Positions 45,142-57,498 are shown, counted from the first letter of the stretch. The stretch: DNA of 64,000 nt from Phytophthora sp. 'mugwort' (GCA_033558025.1 JAUCEF010000013.1:3341001-3405000), one strand, 5' to 3'. Notes: a model not told the origin generated them from the letters alone. Translations and numbers: made by a program.

Positions 45142-45840
45142 GTTGTCTCGTTATGTACGTAGATAACTCCAAAATAACCCCAGTAATTGCCTAAAAAATC
45201 CCAAGTACCTCAGTTAAAGCCGTGGACCCACAATGGTGAATTCGTCTGCATTGTACAAAAAAATGGAAGGAAAATCACCATATGGCGGTCATGCACACGT
45301 CTATGGTAGCGTTTCGAATTGTGGTACCCGCTTCTCGAAAATAGAAGGCAACGAATTACATGTTCCGTATGTCTTACTTAGCTCTACTACTCTGGTAAAC
45401 AATCACATACTGTATTCAACGCACTCGGCATGGAGAATTGGAAATACAATTCTTATCGTCATGCACATGTTTACTGTCTTCGAATTCCTATATCTTGTCG
45501 TACCGTGAAATCAGGATAGACCAGTGGAAATCACCGTCTGCTTGCTGCAGCCACTCGTTCTTGACGTTGAAGTTGCGCAAACATAACAAATATCAGGTTT
45601 TAAAATCTTGCCACGTACCCGTCGAGTCGAGTCGACTGGACGTCGCACCCCTTCGACCACTGTGGAAACGCCGCCACCAATGAAACGGCTGGGAAACGCC
45701 GCATCAGTTGCAACTGCCACCCGTTGCCCCACCGAGCACCTGCGCCGCGCCGAGCCAGCTCATTCCTTTCAGTCTCAAATTCGCTTTCCGCCGTAAGCTC
45801 CAACCGCGAAATTCTTCGCCGTATCGTTTTTCTTCGAGAA
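45142..45840. other. Intergenic region upstream of cathepsin gene
   Basis: No convincing gene. A TTG-initiated extension of the cathepsin frame reaches 45724 but lacks an ATG. The sequence near 45600-45840 is GC-richer and probably holds the cathepsin promoter and 5' UTR. Confidence 0.35.
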
Positions 45841-47192
45841 ATGCGGGGTGGACGCTTCGGATCTCTGTGCAAGGCGACGGTGATGGCCGTCGTGCTCTCA
45901 GCGCTGCTGATGCAATCCGCGACCACTGAGCAAGAGGGGTGTAGATGCAAGCGGACCATGAAAGGCCGGGAGCATTTGCACCCGAAGCTGCACCCCCTGC
46001 CGACCATGTCACTAAGCGAGGTACAGCAGCTCGACCAACTCCCCACGCATTTGGACTGGTGCGAGCGCGGTTTCTGCGTCCCAAGTTGGAATCAACACAT
46101 CCCGCAGTACTGCGGCTCGTGCTTTGCGCACGGCGCCATGTCGAGCGCTCAGGATCGCATCAAGATCCTCAACAAACGTCGCAAATACACGGGAGCAGAC
46201 GTGATGCTTGGCCGCCAGAGCTTCCTTAACTGTGCACCGGGCCACGGACTGTCCGACGGCTGTAACGGCGGCGAAGCTACTGATGTGTACGAGTTCATGC
46301 GCCGCTACGGTCTGCCGGACGAGTCCTGCCTGCCGTACAACGCAACGGACCACACCAAATTTCAGGCAACCAACGGCACCTGCCCGCCGCACGGATACTG
46401 CATGAAGTACGTGGAATTGAGCCTCTGAATGTCTTGGATTTCTGTGGCCTGAGGTTTTGACTAAATTGTGCCTGTAGTTGTATGTACACCCCGCAGAACA
46501 AGCACGTGGCTCAATGTTTTCCTGTTACCAAGATGGTTCGATACCGCGCTAAGAGCCACGGCCACTTGTCTGGCGAGCTTGCCATGATGAGGGAGATCAT
46601 GAAGGGCGGCCCTATCACGTGCGGCATTGCCTGCAGTAACGAGTTCACCTACGAGTACAAAGCTGGCATTCTGGAGGACAAAACAGGTTTCATGGATATT
46701 GACCACGACGTGGAAATTGTCGGCTGGGGTGAAGAAGATGGCGTTAAGTACTGGCACGTCCGCAATTCGTGGGGCACGTACTGGGGCATGAATGGCTTCT
46801 TCAAGATTATACGTGGAAAGAACAACCTGGGCATTGAGGCAGACTGCGCGTACGTGGAGCCGGACATCAGCGACGAAGAACTCGTGTGGGAGGAAACGTC
46901 TGTATACGGAGGATCTATCTTCGGTATCGTCCCGTTCAAAAAGAGTGCGAAGGACCACCCGATTAAGGACACGGCCGAGGACGTTACTCGTCGCGACGAC
47001 GAGGTTCCGATTGCACACTACTTGCCGGAGATGCAACCGTATGTGACTGATGCCGAGGCCCACCGGGAAGACAGATCGTTCACAGCGATCGTTATCGTGT
47101 TCTTCGTGTCGGGGTGCGTTTGTGCGGCGCTAGCTACGCTGCTCATTCTGAAGTTCCGCGGCCACCGCTACGTGTACCGTTCGATTCCGTAA
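45841..47192 (+). CDS. Cathepsin Z/X-like cysteine protease with C-terminal membrane anchor
   Basis: Exons 45841..46406 and 46478..47192, joined by a 71-bp GT-AG intron, give 426 residues. A signal peptide spans about 1-28. The C1 peptidase domain has the HIP insertion specific to cathepsin X/Z in NQHIPQYCGSCFAHG, with active Cys94; His is in MDIDHDVEIVGWG and Asn in VRNSWGTYWG. CGSCF replaces the usual CGSCW. Family members are carboxypeptidase-like lysosomal enzymes of about 300 residues. This one continues about 115 residues past the catalytic domain and has a hydrophobic helix at about 392-415 (AIVIVFFVSGCVCAALATLL) with a short basic tail. It is probably an endomembrane or cell-surface anchored enzyme. 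Confidence 0.92.
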
Positions 47193-47496
47193 AAGAGGCC
47201 GCCACTATAAGGATGGCTCTGGGTTCATTCATAACAACTGCATTTTCGTAGACATCAAGATCGTAGAGAACGTGGATCTATGCCAATTTATTAATTGGTA
47301 GTACATGTTAAAGTTTGTCACGCAATTTGCCGCCAACCTTATGGACACTAAACCTCGTGTATTATTTTTTTTTCGAAGTGGTAACAGTGAGGGGGTTGCT
47401 TGCTGTTCCGCCCTCTGTAGTACGGTACAGTAGTCGTCTCCAATTGTTTACCGCAGCGACTAGAAGAGTGGTCCGCAGTTCTGAACGCGAGGATAA

Positions 47497-48252
47497 TCAA
47501 ATGCGAGAAGATGGGGTTTCTCTACAAGAGAGCATCGTCGGCGTAAACAGCATGGACAATGGTTGGTAAAGCTGCTGCAACTTGCCCCAAGTGAGCATCA
47601 ATGCGTGGGCGTCGAGGCTAAGCTCGCCCGGCATAGTGGAGTAAACGACGGCTGATGCAACTGAAGAAGTCGGTGGGCATCTGCTGCTGGAGCGGACACC
47701 TGGGTGCGGAACGAACAGTAGGATAGACAGCACGCTGGGGCTCAGCGAAAGCTCAATGCAAGAGAGCCTGGACTCGCCGCAGATGCAACGAGATCAAGGG
47801 CGCTGTGATAAACTTTCACACACATCGCTTAAATTTGGTACGCCACGAGCTAGCTTGGCAATCATCGCTGTCTTCGTTGCCGGCAACTTCAATCCCGTTT
47901 CAGTATGAGAAGCGATCGGAACTAGTGGGAAATGGGTAGTCAGCACCATTTTCAGCACCGGGACAGCCTGACGATCCGTCAATTCAACCGCTGTCATGGA
48001 GCAATCGGGCGACCACGATGGAGCAGCAGTGGTTGCCATACCGTTGTGCCTTAAACGCGCAGCCAGCACGAAAAATCCGGGGTGGATGGTGCACAAGAGA
48101 ACTGGGGAGCTGCAGTAGCACTCCGCAATCATACTCGTGGCGGGGACTTGCCACGGTCTTCTCTGAGTCAGGGGAGGGGCAATCTTGCGCACAACCGTCT
48201 GTCCGTCCCGGGGAACACTCCGTCTCCTCCGTCTCAACGAGGAGTGCCACAA
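47497..48252 (-). pseudogene. Open frame with one in-frame TGA, unrecognised
   Basis: Frames 48252-47794 and 47733-47497 are in the same phase and only a single TGA at 47796-47794 stops the first; the frame between them is open. The joined frame is about 250 codons. Parts such as VPVLKMVLTTHFPLVPIASH and ETGLKLPATKTAMIAKLARG look protein-like. It may be a recently disabled gene, a gene with an unrecognised small intron, or chance. It runs away from the ABHD gene, whose start is about 90 bp further right. Confidence 0.35.
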
Positions 48253-48338
48253 CGAGTTTCGACACGAAAAGAACAGTCCAAGGACGCCTCACGTCGGACC
48301 ATCGATTCCCACGTTAAAGCCTGCAGCACCGCAACGCA

Positions 48339-49307
48339 ATGGGATTCCTGCGCATGCTCGGCGCTTTCCGTCCCCACTCGGCGGACCTCGTGCGCTACGG
48401 CAAAGGCTTCCAAACCCAAACGGCCAACGTTGACCAGTTTCAGTGGAGCTTCTTGATCCGACATGCCGCCAACCCAAAGAGCCGAGAAATCGTCGTGTTC
48501 CTCCACGGTCTCGGGTCTTCGAAAGAGGACTGGGTGCGCGTCGCTAGCGGCCTCAACAAGGACTATCACGTCGTGATCCCTGACCTTCCCGGCCACGGCA
48601 AGACGGCGCCACTCGATTCGGCCATGAATTTTGCGGCGGATCGCCAAGCGCGACGACTGCACGAGTTCTTCGAGTCGGAGCTGTACCCGAACAACAAGGT
48701 GCATCTTGTTGGCGCCTGCATGGGTGCAACCATTGCAGGGGTCTACGCTGCAATGCATTCGACGCGGGTCAAATCGCTGACGTTACTTTGCCCCTGGGGC
48801 ATTTCGATGCCTACACTTAGCGTCACGCTTAGCGACATCGACGACCTGGGTAAGTTGACATTGCAAAGTCCGACGAACACTTCAACGAGCGAAGTCGGCG
48901 ATTGGCGCGACCGCGTAGCTAACACTGTCAATTTGGTGCGTACTCCTCGTGTGTTCCGTGCACTGGCCATATCCAAGCGCGGACGAGCTCGAGGGGTGCT
49001 GCAGAAGGTACTTATGGACATGCTTGCCCACCCGACAATGCTAGAAGACGAACTCCAGAACATTCGAGCCAGAACCATGGTAGTCTGGGGCGACCAGGAT
49101 GAAATTCTGGACGTGTCGTGCTTGAAGGTGATCGACGACAAGCTCAACGTTGCGCGCAAACACGTGTTGGTGCTTGAAAAGTGTGGCCACCTCGTCTCGA
49201 ACGACAAACCTGCCGAATGCGTTGACGTGCTCAGCAAATTCCTCGCCGACGAGGAGCTCAGCTTCACGTTCGCCCTTGCCGGACAGCAGGCCGTTATGGC
49301 GTTTTAG
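48339..49307 (+). CDS. ABHD6-like alpha/beta hydrolase with Cys at the nucleophile site
   Basis: 322 residues, single exon, ATG at 48339. The fold markers are HGLGSSKEDW (oxyanion region, 56-65) and DLPGHGKT; the nucleophile elbow is LVGACMGATIAGVYAA (124-138); the acid is in WGDQDEILD (Asp254) and the His in EKCGHLVSND (His284). The elbow normally reads GxSxG (GTSMGG in ABHD6), but here it is G-A-C-M-G, so Cys127 occupies the Ser position. The remaining triad is intact. Family members are lipid or ester hydrolases. Cys may give altered chemistry, as in dienelactone hydrolase, or loss of activity. There is no clear signal peptide or membrane helix. Confidence 0.88.
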   Translation: MGFLRMLGAFRPHSADLVRYGKGFQTQTANVDQFQWSFLIRHAANPKSREIVVFLHGLGSSKEDWVRVASGLNKDYHVVIPDLPGHGKTAPLDSAMNFAADRQARRLHEFFESELYPNNKVHLVGACMGATIAGVYAAMHSTRVKSLTLLCPWGISMPTLSVTLSDIDDLGKLTLQSPTNTSTSEVGDWRDRVANTVNLVRTPRVFRALAISKRGRARGVLQKVLMDMLAHPTMLEDELQNIRARTMVVWGDQDEILDVSCLKVIDDKLNVARKHVLVLEKCGHLVSNDKPAECVDVLSKFLADEELSFTFALAGQQAVMAF

Positions 49308-49800
49308 TCGTTACAGCACCCTTTTCGCAAGAGTCATGGCGGCGTATTTATCATTTAAATGCTGTTTCGAGTTTTTATGTATTATATTGGTATTTGAATA
49401 GCAAATGTGCAAGCCAATCGTACTTAACACCCAGTATTTATAAACCAAAACTTGTTCAAATGGAATATATCGAACTATTGTGAATTCCAGCCAAACTTGC
49501 CGATGTTGGTCGGTTCACCAACAATGGGTTGAATCGGCCAACACAATTCCATATGGTACAGAAAGGTTTGGACTAAGTCCGACCACGTACTTAGTGGGGA
49601 ACATTGTTCACTCAAGTGCGTTCGGGCTTTCGGTCGTTTTGCAGGTCGATTTGGGCGCGTCGATTCAGCAAATCGACCGCGAGCAACTTCGACTAGAACG
49701 CACAATAGTAGCGGAGTTACTCCAGTTGACAAATCCCTGTATAAATTATTAAACATCAACTGGAGCAACGTTGACTGTCAGCAGTATTCCATTGGGCAAA
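49308..49800. other. Intergenic region with possible LTR-like segment
   Basis: Contains the 3' flank of the ABHD gene. From about 49503 a stretch begins TGTTGG and ends AAACA near 49753, with an internal TGTTGG/CCAACA inverted pair near its start. It could be a solo or decayed LTR of gypsy element B, but no second copy is in the window. Confidence 0.25.
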
Positions 49801-51050
49801 ATGCTGCCGAGCGGAGCGAAGACACCGCCGCCACTAAACCTCTTTGTATCTAGACGGACCGAGAGGCACGCCCGTTCTACCGAAGCCGAAGGCGTAGGTA
49901 GTTCAATTCTAACCTAACGTGGAGAGTAGTAGAGCGATCTCCTGCGAGCGGAGGGGGCGATCAGCCACGAGATGCTTCGGTACCCGCCGTGCGGACGCTT
50001 CCGATCGTTGTGATGCCTGGGAAGACTGTCCAAGCAGACGACGCCCAGTTTGCCGTTTGGGCGGAAGCACGGCGACTCCCTTCAATTGTTGCTCTACGAG
50101 CTAGCTTCGCGGAAGTCGATGAGCGCATGAAGCGCCAAATTTTTCCTGGCTTCCGCCCTCGGCCCCACCGCTTCCCCTCATGCTCATGCGAGCGCTGCAG
50201 ACCTCCACAAACGTGGCTCAGTGGCGGGATCCGCCCAGAGTCAGCACAGTCAGCGCTTGAGCTCAGCGGATGGTCCATGAGCACCCCTACCTACTGTCGG
50301 GAAGGGCGAGGCGACCGAAGCCGCGGCCGCGGATTCTCCGAGCGCGTCCGATCCTTACGATCACAAACGTCGATGACGTCACGGCAACCTTGCCGGAGGG
50401 GCAACTTAACCTCCCACGAGTTTGCCGAGTAAGAATATCCCCGCCGCTTCCCCAGATACTGGTTATGACCTTGGCGACGTCGCCGGTTCAATATGCTCCT
50501 ATAAAAAAAAGTGGCGGTTTCCCTGCTCGTCGAGAAACGCAGAAGTCCGTCGAGCCGACGCCGGATGCGCACGCTGTGTGTTGAGAGAAGTTCGAACGCA
50601 ATCAGGACTCCGTGAGTCGAGTGCGCGGTGAGATGGAACGACTCCGCCGGGTACTTAAGGCGGCCGAGCAGGCCAATGAACTGTCTTCGACTCTTATCGA
50701 TGATATTCGTCAGCGTATGGATTGGGTTAAGAACCCGGAGTCGAGTACGCAGCGTTTACTGGAACTCGACCGCAGTCAGGCGAATATAGGGGGACAGCTC
50801 GACATATGCTAAGGCTCCAACCGAGTGCCGTGCGCCGTCACCTGTGCCTCCCGCGACAACACCGCCTCCGCACCCATCTGTTCCGGGCCTGGTATGGTTT
50901 GAGCAAGCCCACGCAAAACACCGAATGTGTGCGTATTTTCTTCGGAAGATTGAGCGTAACACAAGGCCCTTCTTGGCCACTACCATGAACGACCCGACGA
51001 AACTCGGACGCAACCTCGCCCTGAATCCAGAAGCTTCATGTGTAAGTGGG
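49800..51050 (+). pseudogene. Broken plus-strand ORF beside gypsy B pol
   Basis: Frame-shifted plus-strand pieces: QFAVWAEARRLPSIVALRAS at about 50050, a probable coiled coil (MERLRRVLKAAEQANELSST...) at 50630-50800 and a Pro-rich tail (PVPPATTPPPHPSVPGLVWF) at about 50845-50905. It sits tail to tail with the minus-strand pol of element B, as the antisense ORF does in element A. Overall layout (basic N-terminus, coiled coil, Pro-rich tail) is similar, but sequence similarity to A is not clear. Confidence 0.4.
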
Positions 51051-51059
51051 ATTTTAACA

Positions 51060-54000
51060 TTTAAAAAACTCGGTCACCGACATCAAAGCTTTCCAAATTC
51101 CTCTGCCCATGGCATCAGCCTATTCCTTTTGTTTGTCTTGGCTCTCAGCTATAGTGTCGTGCACACGTCGTAGGACATTCAGACGCGTTTGTAGAACCTC
51201 GTCAACCTGTTTTCGGACAGTGATAGAGCTGACATCAGCAAGCCGATCGGCCATATCTCCCCCATCAAGCCCAGAAACATGTAGTAGGTCGCGCGGGTGT
51301 ATGAGGCCGTTCATGTAGAACGGTATGTAGCCCATTGAGGCATGTACTGCATTATTCCATGCTTCCACTCCAATGCTTCGGCGTTTCAGCGCAAATGCTA
51401 CGGAGTATATTCTCCACAACTCGATTCACACGTTCAGTTTGACCGTCGGTCTGTGGATGGTCCACCGTGGAAATGTCCGCCTGAGTTCCAAACACCGTGA
51501 AAGCTGATGCCCAAAACTTCCCAGTGAGGCGGGATATCGATCCAAGATAATCAATGCGGTCCATGTTGGCGAAGAGCCCGATCAAAAAAAACAGCTTGCT
51601 GTACCTTCACCATGAATGGTATCCGGCACCGACGCTAAGCGAGCCGTCGTGCTCAGTCGGTCCTCAAAGCCCAGGACGCCCGTGTTGCCGTCCGAGGCCT
51701 TCGAAAGGACAAACCCTAAGTCCAAACTCAAGGGCTCCCAGCACCCAAAGAGGACAGGTCAACTTGCCACCGGCGAAGCAGTATGTGGGGAGGGTTTCAC
51801 ACGTCGGCACGTTTCGCACGTGCGTGCTGGTCGTTTGGGCCATCAATAGTATATGCTCATAGAGCTGTAGGTCTTTTCACGGCCCAGGTGACCACTAAGC
51901 GGTGTATTATGCGCCTCATAGAGGATGCGTTACTTCAAATCCTCATCATGAGGGACCACGACATGTGGTGTGTCTGCAGTATCCATGATGCAAAACACCA
52001 GACCATCATCGACGGGATAGTGATGCAGCCTTGCGCGCTAGCGCGCCGACAGGTTAATGTCCGGGTCTTGAAACACCTCACCCCAAGAGTACGTAGCAAA
52101 GCTACACGTGTCATCTCGAGCATACCCCGCTGCGCTCATGAAATCCGTCACAGAGGAGTTCACTGTCGTGAAATGGGAAAGTTCATAGGCCGGTCGAAGA
52201 AGGAAAGTCAGCGGGCCATCCTTTGTGAGAGATGGGGCGACTGCGTCGCGGTGAGTAACGACGTGCGATCAATGAAGATCACAAACCGCTTATAGCTGAG
52301 CAGGTGGACCCTGAACGTCATGCGTGCGAGCGATATTCCACTAACAGGGGTCAGCTCTCCGAGCGGCATCCTCTGGGAGTGGCTGGTGATGCCCAAAAGG
52401 GCTGTCGAACGCGCCCGCGACGTTTAACCGTCTAGTGACGCAGATTTTCAGACTACAACGGGCCCATGTACAAACATACTTCGACGACAACTTCGGCCGC
52501 AGTATGTGAGGTCGGATGTGGAGAATCACATTGACCATCTACGAGCTGTGCTCGAGTCCATGCACACTAACAAGCTGTATGCGTCGAAGTGCATCTTCGG
52601 CGCTGAAGAGATCCACTTTTTTAAGATGCTTCATTGTGAAGCGTGGTCTTCGAGCGGATCCCACTAATGTCGAAGCCATTGTGGATTGGCCGGTTTCTAA
52701 AAACACAAAGGACTTGCGCAAGTGACTTGGCCTCGCCAACTACTTGCACAAGTACAGTGAGCATTACGCTGAAATGGCATTGTCCAATATATTATTAAGA
52801 AAGACGCGGACTGGCGCTGGGATATGCGAGCATCAAGATGGCTTTGAGGCGGCCAATGAAAAGCTTCTTCACGCCGATCCTGGCATTGCCAGGCCCCGAA
52901 CGTCCGTTCATTGTCGTCTGTGACGCATCCAACTCTGCCATAGGGCAGAGCACGCAATCACGTGTTCATGGCGGCGGCATGAACGCGTGATTGAGTTTGA
53001 ATCAGCTTAAGGATGTAGAGATTGACTATATAGTTCTTGACAAGGAGCTACTTGCAATGAAGTATAACCTTGTCAGCAACCGTAATAAGCATCGACTGAG
53101 TCGAGCCCACTGTACATTGTACATCCAATTCTGTTGTCCTGCAGAACATCCTTTCTCGAAATCGTCTTCTGTGCCGGAATTGTGGCAGCGATGAAAATAT
53201 TAAAATCGTAAACAGTGCGCCACTTGCCATTAGGCTTTCTGACACAGAATCTCGGTATTGAATGTGGAGACTTGCTCTCTCGCACCATACTGCCGCGTGT
53301 TTTATACTTTAAGAACGCGTCGATGACGTCGCACTGTTCCTTGAGCAAAGACCACTGCCTTATCACGCAGTATTTGGGTCCAGGAATCAGGTCGATCTCG
53401 TGACACGCACCTCGATCCGGAGGTAGTCCAGAAGGTGGGTCATTAGATACCACATGTCGGTACGCCTTGACCAAATGATAGTACGAGTCTGAGGGATCCT
53501 TCTGGATTGCCGATGCACTACTCGCACTCAGTGAGGACCGCTTCATCCATAAGCGATGAGGAGCCCAACTTCATGTCAGGTCGTATGATGACCACTTCGG
53601 CTAACTCACACGCTTCTAAGGCTTCACCAAACTCAGCAATGGATAGCTCGTCCAGCTCTAACAGAGCGGCTACCGTGGGTACAACTTGTAGGCTGATATC
53701 CCCATCGGCTTCGCCGGTCGCTCCATTTACTAGAGTTTATAGCTGTTCGCTACCGGCATCCTCTCGAGACACATCGTGTATCACGACAGATACTTTGCGT
53801 CTTGCAGTCGCGTTGCTGCCGCCTCCTCGCGGAAGCTGTACCCCTAAGTCCAGCAATTCACCCAATTCGTGTCGCCAGGTATCACCATCTCTTGGTGTCC
53901 AAAAGGAGCATTAATGTCAGTATCGACATCCGACGAAAAACTGCATGACTCGCAGTCTCCACCCCGTGGGTTATGTGCCACTCCACACGCATCGTCAGGG

Positions 54001-55504
54001 CCTAGCCGGCGATGCCTCGGCACGCAGCAGGTCATCCTTGTCATGGCGCTCACCGCTCAGCGGATTACGTGCCGCTCCACGCGCATCGACAGGGCTTCGC
54101 CCAAACTGCCTCGACATGTTGTCGACCACACCATTGATGGCATGCAGCGATTACTCGTTATTGCGACGAGCACCGCTCGAGAGATTAGAGCGGATTACAT
54201 GCCACTCCACGTGCATCATCAGGGCGAGGCCCACGATGCTTCGGCACGGCCGAGAACGTCTTCGGCATGCGGCGATGTTTCGCTAGTGTAACGAGCGTCG
54301 CTCAGTCGTTTACATGCCACTCCACGTCCACGGGAAGTCCTCGGGCCTCGTGCCCACGACGCCATCAGTGTTCAGTAGCTCCGACACCCCTATGTCCAGC
54401 ACACTGACCGACTCGGTCCAGTGCTCGTTCGAATAGCTCTATGCTTGCTAGCAGATGTGGGTTCATGACTCGCCAATGCTCCACTAAGAGGCACTCTGGT
54501 ATCGGCTCAGGTCTTATGCCTCCAATCAATCCACGACTCGTGGCGATCAAGCCACGATCAAGCCATGCCATGCCCAGGATGAAATCATATCCCGAATCCA
54601 GGTGAAAGACCAGACAGCGTTTGACGCTATCGAAGTCCATAAACTTCACGCTTAGGTTCACGGGAACCTTGGGCACCCTGATAGAGAATGATTAAGCCAT
54701 TCGTACGAGCCATCAACGCCTCAGCGAACTGCCAACTTCCGTCCATCATGTAGATCCGAGTGTAATTGCCTAACAGGCCATAACGATAAGGATCGTCCAT
54801 GGCTTGTTAAAGTCCTTCACGGTCGCTTTAGCGACCAGCAAGCTCGGCTTGCATACACGTTCCGTGTCATTTTTTTTTTTTTATACCGTGCTCTGCCGGG
54901 ATATGTCCTGCTGATCTCCTCCACAAGGATCAGGGAAGTTAGCCCTTCCCCGGTGGGCCTCCCCGCGTCTACTGGGTTTGACGTCTTCCCGCCTCGAGCC
55001 AGACTTCCGCTCGGAAGCAAAGCATCGGCTCGGATGAGCCTGATATAACTTAGGCAGGCGGCAACCTGGACGCAGGTGTTGGATGCTTCCGTGCACGTAG
55101 CATCGACGGAAGCCGATGCGCTGCTCAGCAGCCAGAAGCTCGGCTTCCTCGTCTTCAACATGGCTGAGGTCCATCGGCTCGCCCCATTGGGCAAATCGAG
55201 GGCCCTGACGAGGAGTCTTGGGAAGCACTTGAACCAAGCCGCGTAGACTTAAATTCAATTCTGCTTTCATCACCACTTTCCGGTCTCCTCAAAAGAGGTA
55301 GGGTGAACCCGGAATACTTCCATAATTGTCACGATGGCCGCCTCCCGCCATACGAAGGGCAGCTCTGCGGCGTGCAGAGCGATGTCTTCGGTGTCGTATT
55401 ATATCGCGTGTAGCGAAAGAACTAGGAATTGGACTTCCTTTCTTCATCGTTGCGTCTCGCCAATATGATTTGCGGATTGGCGCTTTGACGTTTTGAAGCA
55501 GCAA
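51060..55504 (-). mobile_element. Degenerate Ty3/gypsy element B with internal inversion
   Basis: Minus-strand order: gag remnant 55276-54881 (GEPMDLSHVEDEEAELLAAE, Cys/His-poor); protease region at about 54676-54550 (SGYDFILGMAWLDRGLI); RT start at 53546-53073 (GSMVRESKSPHSIPRFCVRK, YSGLDSVDAYYG); RNase H end at 52396-52208 (FRVHLLSYKRFVIFIDRTS); integrase at 51585-51109 (STVDHPQTDGQTERVNRVVE, ASMGYIPFYMNGLIHPRDL). The RT palm and RNase H start, 52320-53073, lie on the opposite strand. Many stops and shifts. No LTR pair was found. Confidence 0.8.
52320..53073 (+). pseudogene. Inverted RT/RNase H segment of gypsy B
   Basis: Reads on plus: RASDIPLTGVSSPSGILWEW, GLSNAPATFNRLVTQ, VQTYFDD (RT active site), HTNKLYASKCIFGAEEIHFF, LANYLHKYSEHYAEM and LDKELLAMKYNLV. 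The minus-strand neighbours supply exactly what precedes (VDAYYG) and follows (FRVHLLSYK), so flipping this block restores normal pol order. Confidence 0.85.
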
Positions 55505-57498
55505 CCCCTACACCGCTATGATATAGCAGACGTTATGATAACTAGCTAAAGTGCACATGCAATGCTTGGAATCGTGTTGTTGGAAGACAGCGTACCGCTA
55601 TTCCAGAAACGTTTATACCGGAAGCTAAGGTTCTCTATTATGGGTCGTGTGAATATGTATTGCCTTTCCCAAGTGCACCAATGGTGGCGGCCACGTTAGG
55701 TTATTCGGCTTCTATCTCGCCACCAACGACCATAACAAAGTAAGCTTGCACGCCATCCAACAACGCCGTATTATATGAATGTTAGGTGTGATTACTCGAT
55801 TAATACCATCCCTAGACATGATACACACACTGCTTAATACCCTAGCGCCGCGTTCAATGGAGTAAAAAGAGAAAAAGATGGCCTGGTTAACAAAGCTCCT
55901 TCTTCTACTAAGGCAGACTCTAGTTCGCTATGTATATACGTAGCTCGCGTGCATGCTGACTACCAAACTGCTGTGCTCTCGTGTCTGATGTGTTGGTGCT
56001 TCGGCCGCCCTTCGTGCTTAGGCAAAATGAAGAAATAGCATGTGTCAGCGAGCGGCAAAATTCTTGATCCGGCTGTAACGGCTCAAGACATCAGATAAGC
56101 AGGGGCTTACCTTGATCCTGGTTAAGAGCGACTGCTTCATGTATCTTGCACGTGCTCATGGCCGCACCGGGTACTGCGCTGCTTAGCCAGTTGCTCGAGC
56201 TTGAGCTCGCTGCTTAACACCGGTGCCCTCTCCACGTCAGGTTGGCAACTGAGCCGAGTACGCTTTAATTATTGTATTGCCGGCGACCATGCCTGCTTTA
56301 CTTCGAAGTCGTCCTGTCGTCTACGCGATCGCTACGTACAATCGCAAACGCACAAGTGGAGGACAAGGCGGGGCCGGATACGCCAAAAAGGGTGATGATG
56401 GCGTAAGGCTATCCATCGCTCGAAATCAAGAACCGCCAGCTTTTGCTCTATCCCGCCAACAAAAACAAATAATTGGATTACGGTTGGTACACATTGAGCT
56501 TAGTCCCAATCATCAATTTTGAAGTGTAGTCAACGACACGGTTGAAACCCCGCTGAGACCGACTAGTACAAATACAGGGTGTCAACTTCCCGAATCTTAT
56601 AAGGTTTAGCCCGTTCCTTGTTGAGGTACATTAACTGTATTATGCGTTCTTTTTATTCGAAATGTCCGCGACCGATTGTTTCAACGGCACGTCCGAATCG
56701 AAGGTACCACAAAATCATCAGCACATTATCAGCAGATACCGCAAGTCAATCAAACAGCCACACCTAACGTACCGGCATAAATGCCGCATCCTCGTCATCA
56801 AGCTGACCACATGAATTTAAATGGACGTTGGCAAGCAAAGTTGAGTACATAATTAGACTGTCGCGACCTAAGAATCTTGTAGAAGATGCTTTTCTGAGCT
56901 CTACAACTTTAATCCAGAGTCCCCACCAGCCATTGGTCTGACCGTACTCGAAATCGCTTTGATAACTTGTTTGTCAATGGCAGAAGGGGTTGGAGTCAAA
57001 TCAAACTTTGGCTCTTCCATTTGAGCGATTGTTTTATAAAACAGAACTTGAGAAGACCTCTTCACAAATGCAAGCGTCGGAGAAATGAACCTCCTGAACT
57101 CGAACGCCATTAACGCTGTTCTCTCCTTCATCTGAACCAGTCGTGCACTCTTCAAACAATGGCACAGATGCACTGTCTGATTCTAGGGCACCCGAATATA
57201 TAATAGCTCGATGCTATTATGGTGAAATTACTAAAACGGGTCCAGCTTATCGAATGTATCGTTTTGAGATACTGAGCAACAGACTGCTGTTTGATTTGGG
57301 ATCTTCCCGCGGACAGAACGAAAATTATTAATGCAGCTGAAGTATCCTCCAGACTATTTTAATACTCCGCGATGCTTGTCGCTTCTTGTAGCTCCGTCAC
57401 GAAATACTTGAACCATGCAATTGTACATTCAATGGCACGAAAACTTCTGTAAGTTTAGCGAAGTGTGAAAATGACAAAAAGTAAAATAGATGACATAT
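55505..57498. other. Intergenic region, no recognisable gene
   Basis: Open frames are under 95 codons. A minus frame at 57173-56901 (FRRFISPTLAFVKRSSQVLF) is protein-like but isolated. No RNA gene, terminal repeat or LTR could be identified between gypsy elements B and C. Confidence 0.3.

Noticed and set aside
49503..49753. 3' LTR of gypsy element B
   Set aside because: It has TG...CA-like ends but no second copy, no polypurine tract and no similarity to the A/C LTRs, so it was not called as an LTR.
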